This document shows, piece after piece, positions 59,455-64,000 of a stretch of 64,000 bases of DNA; positions within the stretch are counted from its first letter, which is position 1; each line of letters starts with the position of its first letter. Where the stretch lies: contig JBGAJN010000001.1 of NCBI GenBank assembly GCA_044224905.1, forward strand, positions 744,001 through 808,000, written 5' to 3'. Made by a program: the position numbers and the translations under genes. The notes beneath the pieces were generated by a model. The model saw only the letters and a list, made by a program, of their open reading frames with translations. It was not told the origin of the DNA and searched no databases. The stretch is from JBGAJN01 sp044224905. GTDB taxonomy: Bacteria; Verrucomicrobiota; Verrucomicrobiia; Limisphaerales; JBGAJN01.

Positions 59455-61023
59455 GTGCCGGCGACCGATCACATTCGCAACAAGCTCAGCCAGCTTCCTC
59501 ACAAGCCGGGCGTGTACCTGATGAAGGACCGCTTTGGCACGGTGATTTACGTCGGCAAGGCGCGTGATCTGCGCAAGCGCGTTTCGCAATACTTTCATCC
59601 CTCGCGACGGCACGGCTGGGATCTGAAACTCAACGCGCTCGTCGAAGCGATTCAGGATTTCGACACGCATGTCGTGCGCAACGAGCCCGAGTCGCTCTTG
59701 CTCGAAGGCAAGCTCATCAAGGAATTTCACCCGCGCTTCAACATCGATTTCCGCGACGACAAACGTTTCCTCCTGCTCAAGATTAATCTCAACGATCCGA
59801 TCCCGCGCTTCGTCCTCACGCGCCTGCGCAAGGAAGATGGCGCGCGTTACTTCGGGCCGTTTGCGCACTCGGGTTCACTACGGCGGACGTTGCTGATGGC
59901 GCGGAAAAAATTCAACCTGCGCGGCTGTCGTGCGCTCACGCCTACCGAAAGCGATTACAAGCACTGCCTCTACGCGAACTTGAAGGTCTGCACCGCGCCT
60001 TGCATCGCCAACGTCACGCGCGAGCAATACCTCTCGCAGGTCATGGCGGCGTGCGATTTCATCGGCGGCCAGACGGAGGAATTGCGCTCTGAGCTGGAGG
60101 CGGAAATGAAACGCGCGTCCGCAGCGCAGGAGTTCGAGAAAGCCGCTTCGTTGCGCGACGCGATTGAGGATCTGAAGAAGACTTCGCTCAAGACTGAGAA
60201 GTTCGAGCGGATCCCTTACACGTTGCCGGTGGCAATTAACCCGGAGGCAGACTTGCGCCAGCTTGGTCGCGCGCTCGGCCTCGCTGACGCGCCTGCACGA
60301 ATCGAGGGCTTTGATATTTCCAACATCAGCGGAACGTTCGCCGTCGCGTCGATGGTGAGCTTCTGGCATGGCCGCCCGGATCGCGCGAACTACCGGCGGT
60401 TCAAAATGAAGACCGTCACCGGCCAAGACGACTTCGCGTGCATGGCGGAGACGGTGCGAAGACGTTACTCGCGGTTGTTGAACGAGGCCGAGGCGGTTGC
60501 TCCGGCGAATGATTCTGAGCCGACGGCGCCCGATGCGAATGACGAACTCAGCGCTCCATGGGTGCCTCTTCCTTCCGCCGCATCGAATCTTCCCGACCTA
60601 ATCGTGATCGATGGCGGCAAGGGGCAGCTCAACGCGGCGTGCGCGGAACTCGCGAAGCTGGGGCTCAGCAAGATTCCGATCATCGGACTCGCGAAGGAGT
60701 TTGAGGAGATTTATCGGCCCGGTGAAAAGGAGCCGCTGCGGCTCGGCCTCGACAACAACGCGCTCAAGATGCTTCAGCGCGTCCGCGACGAATCACATCG
60801 CTTCGCCAACACGTTCAACGCGCAACTGCGGTTGAAGAAAATCTCTGAGAGTTTGCTCGATGAATTCCCCGGCATCGGCGATCGACGCAAGGCGGCGTTG
60901 TTGAAGAAATTCGGCTCCATCCAACGTCTGCGCACCGCAACGCTCGAGCAAATTGCCGAAGTGCCCGGGTTCGGTGGCAAAGCCGCCGCCGAATTCAAGG
61001 CGTGGTTGGAGGCGCGGCAATAG
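59455..61023 (+). CDS. uvrC: UvrC, excinuclease ABC subunit C
   Basis: UvrC makes both incisions in nucleotide excision repair. The 522-residue product has the GIY-YIG nuclease (KPGVYLMKDRFGTVIYVGKA, RDLRKRVSQYF; catalytic Glu in NEPESLLLEGKLI), a UVR motif that binds UvrB (AAQEFEKAASLRDAIEDLKK) and the RNase H-like 5' nuclease (IEGFDISNISGTFAVASMVS; VIDGGKGQLNAA). It ends in two helix-hairpin-helix motifs (FPGIGDRRKAALLKKFGSIQ; VPGFGGKAAAEFKAWL). It is shorter than the usual 600 residues. The GTG at 59455 is chosen; an in-frame GTG at 59356 adds a non-conserved stretch. Confidence 0.94.
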   Translation: MPATDHIRNKLSQLPHKPGVYLMKDRFGTVIYVGKARDLRKRVSQYFHPSRRHGWDLKLNALVEAIQDFDTHVVRNEPESLLLEGKLIKEFHPRFNIDFRDDKRFLLLKINLNDPIPRFVLTRLRKEDGARYFGPFAHSGSLRRTLLMARKKFNLRGCRALTPTESDYKHCLYANLKVCTAPCIANVTREQYLSQVMAACDFIGGQTEELRSELEAEMKRASAAQEFEKAASLRDAIEDLKKTSLKTEKFERIPYTLPVAINPEADLRQLGRALGLADAPARIEGFDISNISGTFAVASMVSFWHGRPDRANYRRFKMKTVTGQDDFACMAETVRRRYSRLLNEAEAVAPANDSEPTAPDANDELSAPWVPLPSAASNLPDLIVIDGGKGQLNAACAELAKLGLSKIPIIGLAKEFEEIYRPGEKEPLRLGLDNNALKMLQRVRDESHRFANTFNAQLRLKKISESLLDEFPGIGDRRKAALLKKFGSIQRLRTATLEQIAEVPGFGGKAAAEFKAWLEARQ

Positions 61024-61047
61024 GACGGTGAGACGGCCGTCGGCGAA

Positions 61048-61668
61048 TTACTTCGCTTCGGCTTTCTTCGTCACCCAGTCGAAGGAAATCTTCACTTCGT
61101 CGCCGGTCTTGATGAGGCCGAGGCCAACGGCGGGTGCGGGGGGCTTGATGCCGAAGTCGGTCATCTTGAGCGGCGTCTTGCCGCTGACTTTCAATTTGCC
61201 GCCGTCGACACGGGTGATGGTCACGGTCATGGCGAGCGGTTTGGTCACGCCGGAGACGGTGATTTCCCCTTTGCTGTCGAAGTTCATCACATCGGTGGCG
61301 CTCTTGGGCGCTTCCTTGAGCGTTAGTTCGGTGAGCTTGTAGGAAATTTTCGGATTCTTCTCCGCGCCCATCGCGTCCTGCATCACGGCGTCCATGGAAC
61401 TCTTGCCGCTCTTGAGCGAGCGTACAAGGATCACGGACTCAACGTTCGCGCCAGCAACTTTGCCCGCCTTCGGCGCGGTGTCGAATGAAGCATCCCACTC
61501 GATCGAGCCGCCGATGAGCGCGGATTCGACGGTCCAGTCGTGAACGGTGGAAGTGCCGTCCATCTTCAGCTTGCTGCCGGGTGTGGCGGTGTATTTGACG
61601 TTTTCGGCGAAGGTGCTGCCGGCTGCCAGTGCGAGCGCGGCGACGAGGGAGAGGAAGCGGAGTTTCAT
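61048..61668 (-). CDS. YceI-family periplasmic protein
   Basis: YceI proteins are small lipocalin-like barrels that bind isoprenoid-type lipids; some are induced by acid or osmotic stress. The 206-residue product has a signal peptide (LRFLSLVAALALAAGSTFA) and the family pattern: GTSTVHDWTVESALIGGSIE, FDSKGEITVSGVTKPLAMTV and ending DEVKISFDWVTKKAEAK. The start at 61668 places the signal peptide at the N terminus; an upstream extension to 61809 reads another gene. It lies 43 bp from the oxidoreductase gene in the same direction. Confidence 0.87.
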   Translation of the reverse strand: MKLRFLSLVAALALAAGSTFAENVKYTATPGSKLKMDGTSTVHDWTVESALIGGSIEWDASFDTAPKAGKVAGANVESVILVRSLKSGKSSMDAVMQDAMGAEKNPKISYKLTELTLKEAPKSATDVMNFDSKGEITVSGVTKPLAMTVTITRVDGGKLKVSGKTPLKMTDFGIKPPAPAVGLGLIKTGDEVKISFDWVTKKAEAK

Positions 61669-61711
61669 GGGGGGGTAATGAGTAATTGATGATTCGTGAT
61701 CGGGGTTTGGC

Positions 61712-63106
61712 TTAGGCGACGTCGAAGAGGCCTTTTTCGAAAGTGATCTTCGTGCGTTTCGTGATGGCTTCGTTGGTCTTGATGGCGAGCGCGGTGGCGG
61801 CGTAACCATCGGCCCACGTTGCGGCGTGCTTCTTGTTTTTCTGGAGATCCTTCAGGTAATCGGCCAGCGCGGCCGCGTCGGCATTTGCGCCGAAGCTGGA
61901 GTTAAAATCTTCCACGGCGGCGTGATGCATGTCCGTGTTGATCACGAACGCTTCGAGGCCGTAGTAGAGCGGCGTGAAACCGGCGGCGGCTGGGTCATCG
62001 GCGTTGGCGCCTTGGCCGGCGGCTTTCGACGCGTTGGCGACAAGCGCGATGCCTTCCTGCTTATAGAAGTCGTCCTTGCGCGCGTATACTTCCCAGCCGA
62101 GGAGCGGAGCGTCGGCTTCCTTGAACATCCACGCCTTGAAATCGCGGACGAGAATCGCCGCGTCGGAACCGGTGTAAACCTCGCAGTTCGTGTCGAAGGA
62201 ATTGATCAGCGTGCCTTCGTAGTTGAACGTCACGCCACTGGCGAATTCGAACACGGCGCGCACGGTGTCGGGCACGTCGCGACCGTCTTTCCATTGGCGC
62301 AACGCGCTGAAACCGGTGACGGATGTAGGCATCTCGTTGATGAACCAGCACGCGGCGTCGATCGGGTGAATGCCGAGCTCGCCCGCGATGCCGAGCGACA
62401 ACTTGCTCGAGAGGCGCCAGTTGTTTTCCTTTTCGCGGTCGGGATTGGGGGAGGCGCGGCGCCAGCTCTGCTTCTTGTTGTTCTGCGCGCGGATGGAGCC
62501 GAATGCGCCGATGCCGCCGCTGCGAATGAACGGCAGCACGAAGAGGCGTTGCGAATCGGACCGCTCCTGGAGGCCGGCTTGGAAGTACAGTTTCGGATTC
62601 GCCTTGGCCGCAAGCGCGATGGCTTTGGCGTCTTCGAGCGTGTGCGCGATCGGAGCTTCGCAGTAGACGTGCTTCCCGGCAGCGAGTGCGTCGATGACGA
62701 TCTGTTTGTGCAGGTGCGTCGGCGTGGCGATGATGACGCCCTTCACGTTCTTGTCGGCAAGGAGTTGCTTGTAATCCGTGTAGGTCGCGGCTTTCGGCGC
62801 GAGTTCCTTCGAACGATTCAGAAACGCCTGATAGTTGTCGCAGATGGCGACGACCGGTGCGTTGGGCAAGCGCGCGAGCGTTTGCAAGATTTCACGACCG
62901 TGTGGTCCGAGGCCGATGACGCCGCAATTCACGGGCGGCGTGGTGGTCTTATACTTGGTGGCGCCTTCCGGACCGGCTTCCGCGGCGATCAACGGGATGC
63001 CACCCATCATCGCCATCATCGTGGCGAGGGAGCTGCCTTTGAGGAAATCGCGGCGGTTCAAATCGAGGTCGGCGTTCTGGGCGTCGGAGGCGGCTTGGTC
63101 TTGCAT
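61712..63106 (-). CDS. Tat-exported Gfo/Idh/MocA-family oxidoreductase
   Basis: A 464-residue NAD(P)-dependent oxidoreductase-like protein with a twin-arginine signal (LNRRDFLKGSSLATMMAMMG; Arg18-Arg19), so it is predicted to be exported folded, with its nucleotide bound. The Rossmann domain has CGVIGLGPHGREILQ and VIIATPTHLHKQIVIDALAA. The motif normally reading EKP is EAP here (residues 150-152, GKHVYCEAPIAHTLEDA), so the usual catalytic lysine is replaced by alanine at 151. The C domain is complete (GIHPIDAACWFINEMPTSVT). Related exported proteins often act on sugars; this substrate is unknown. Confidence 0.87.
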   Translation of the reverse strand: MQDQAASDAQNADLDLNRRDFLKGSSLATMMAMMGGIPLIAAEAGPEGATKYKTTTPPVNCGVIGLGPHGREILQTLARLPNAPVVAICDNYQAFLNRSKELAPKAATYTDYKQLLADKNVKGVIIATPTHLHKQIVIDALAAGKHVYCEAPIAHTLEDAKAIALAAKANPKLYFQAGLQERSDSQRLFVLPFIRSGGIGAFGSIRAQNNKKQSWRRASPNPDREKENNWRLSSKLSLGIAGELGIHPIDAACWFINEMPTSVTGFSALRQWKDGRDVPDTVRAVFEFASGVTFNYEGTLINSFDTNCEVYTGSDAAILVRDFKAWMFKEADAPLLGWEVYARKDDFYKQEGIALVANASKAAGQGANADDPAAAGFTPLYYGLEAFVINTDMHHAAVEDFNSSFGANADAAALADYLKDLQKNKKHAATWADGYAATALAIKTNEAITKRTKITFEKGLFDVA

Positions 63107-63430
63107 GTAAAGTGTGACGATGTTCGGGTGCAGTCTATTTTGAGGCCGGTAAAATCAAAGGAGCGGCGAATTAAGTCAAGACAGGGTTCGGTAAGAATGC
63201 TGGTCCCGGCGGTGTGAATTAGGCAGTGATCTACTGTTCGCTGGGTGAAGCTGGGCGTAAACGGGATCGAAGATGGGCAAGGGGCGCGCTACCGAGCTTG
63301 GAGTCCGAAAGCTTCAGCTGTCACCAGATTGTGACGATTTGTGCCAAATGAAGACTTGCCTTGAGGTGGCTCGCTCGTAGTATTCGAGACATCTTGGCGC
63401 GGCAAAATGCCTGAATCGCCATGTTTTGGC
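63107..63430. other. Intergenic region before corA
   Basis: 324 bp without a recognised gene. A possible sigma-70 promoter lies at 63356-63383 (listed separately). The rest shows no strong repeat or structure by eye. It separates the divergent oxidoreductase and corA genes and presumably holds both promoters. Confidence 0.5.
63356..63383 (+). promoter_or_regulatory. Weak sigma-70-like promoter before corA
   Basis: TTGCCT (-35) and TAGTAT (-10) are separated by 16 bases, about 47 nt upstream of the corA ATG. The matches are partial, so this is a tentative call. Confidence 0.28.
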
Positions 63431-64000
63431 ATGATTCAATCACTCGCATTCACAACGCAGGGCCGTTTGCACAGCAAAGAAATCGAGGCCTTTCTAATGC
63501 CCTCGTTGTTGGCGGATACCAACCTCTTCCTGTGGGTGGATCTGGAGAAAGCCACGCCGGAGGAAACCAAGCTCGTCTTGGAAGGAATATTTCATTTTCA
63601 CCCGCTGAGCATTGACGACTGCGTGACGGCTAGCCCGTCGCCGAAGGTCGAAGAATACGCGCCTAAGGAAGAAGATCGCTTCCAACCGTATCTCTTCATG
63701 GTGATCCACGCGGTGGATTACAGCCGGACCGATGGTGTGTTCGCGACGAGTGAACTGAACTTTTTCCTCGGAAAGAATTTTCTGGTGACATATCACGACA
63801 CGCCGCTGAAGAGCATCGCGACGGTTGTGGAGCGTTCCGTTCGCGGCACAGCGCACGTGGCTCGCGCTCCAGATCGCGTCGCGCACACGCTGCTCGACGC
63901 GATCGTGGAGAATTACAAGCCGGCCCTCGACGAGCTCTCGGTCGAAATCGCGGCGCTGGAAGATCGCGTTTTGCAAAGTCCGACCAAGAAGACCCTCAAC
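63431..64000 (+). CDS. corA: CorA-family divalent metal transporter (3' end outside window)
   Basis: The frame starting ATGATTCAATCACTC stays open to the last base, giving 190 residues without a stop. The visible part is the cytoplasmic CorA N domain: LFLWVDLEKATPEETKLVLE, FHFHPLSIDDCVT, RFQPYLFMVIHAVDY, LNFFLGKNFLVTYHD, and then the long stalk helix beginning LDELSVEIAALEDRVLQ. The membrane spans and the GMN selectivity motif lie beyond the window and cannot be checked. CorA carries Mg2+, Co2+ or Ni2+ through the inner membrane. An ATG at 63421 is in another frame and is not used. Confidence 0.85.
   Translation, partial: MIQSLAFTTQGRLHSKEIEAFLMPSLLADTNLFLWVDLEKATPEETKLVLEGIFHFHPLSIDDCVTASPSPKVEEYAPKEEDRFQPYLFMVIHAVDYSRTDGVFATSELNFFLGKNFLVTYHDTPLKSIATVVERSVRGTAHVARAPDRVAHTLLDAIVENYKPALDELSVEIAALEDRVLQSPTKKTLN

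Noticed and set aside
63421..63615. A 64-codon frame starting at 63421
   Set aside because: It is out of frame with the clear CorA sequence starting at 63431, and its translation has no CorA or other features.

Overview
The window is about 33 kb of flagellar genes followed by about 30 kb of surface-protein, sugar-related and housekeeping genes. It most likely comes from a motile member of the Verrucomicrobiota. This is an inference from a Gram-negative outer-membrane gene set (LptF/G, P and L rings), a giant secreted protein made of autotransporter-associated beta-strand repeats, a pseudopilin-like C terminus with a CPAGG motif, a sialate O-acetylesterase, a Tat-exported Gfo/Idh/MocA protein, moderately high GC and many short palindromic intergenic repeats. 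No rRNA, tRNA, CRISPR array or integrase was seen.

Layout. Bases 1-14359 are one tightly packed, mostly overlapping run: flgB (partial), flgC, fliE, fliF, fliG, fliH, fliI, fliJ, a MotE/YlxF-like gene, fliK, flgD, flgE, fliL, fliM, fliN, fliO, fliP, fliQ, fliR. The order resembles the Bacillus fla/che operon but has no chemotaxis genes. Bases 14360-16287 are a repeat island: a 21-bp-period palindrome array, scattered hairpins, one lipoprotein gene and a MITE-like palindromic element. Then come flhB-flhA-flhF, a small membrane protein with fliA-motA-motB, and flgF-flgG-flgA-flgH-flgI-flgJ-flgN-flgK-flgL. fliW-csrA-flagellin follow, and directly after flagellin sits a gene for a 2700-residue protein combining three methyltransferase-like and five glycosyltransferase-like modules with TPR segments. 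It is a strong candidate for flagellin or cell-surface glycosylation. On the other strand lies a 2607-residue beta-strand-repeat protein.

Bases 49783-64000 hold a DEAD-box helicase, a pseudopilin-like protein, a second 21-bp-period palindrome array, an RlmI-like rRNA methyltransferase, a glycogen-binding-domain protein with a histone-H1-like tail, a sialate O-acetylesterase, an LptF/G permease, a glycerate kinase, a secreted HETGH metallopeptidase candidate, UvrC, a YceI protein, a Tat-exported oxidoreductase and a partial CorA.

Regulation. Sigma-54-like -24/-12 elements (TGGCA with a GC 10 bases after the GG) lie just upstream of flhB, of the small gene before fliA, of flgF, of fliW and of the giant beta-strand-repeat gene. 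Four of the five predict leaders of only 12-18 nt without a Shine-Dalgarno sequence. Together with the encoded sigma-28 (FliA) this suggests a sigma-54/sigma-28 hierarchy that also takes in the giant surface protein. Unusual points are a FliM without a visible CheY-binding motif, a FlgH without a lipobox cysteine, and a flagellin leader without a CsrA-type GGA. fliD, fliS, flhG, flgM and che genes were not found.
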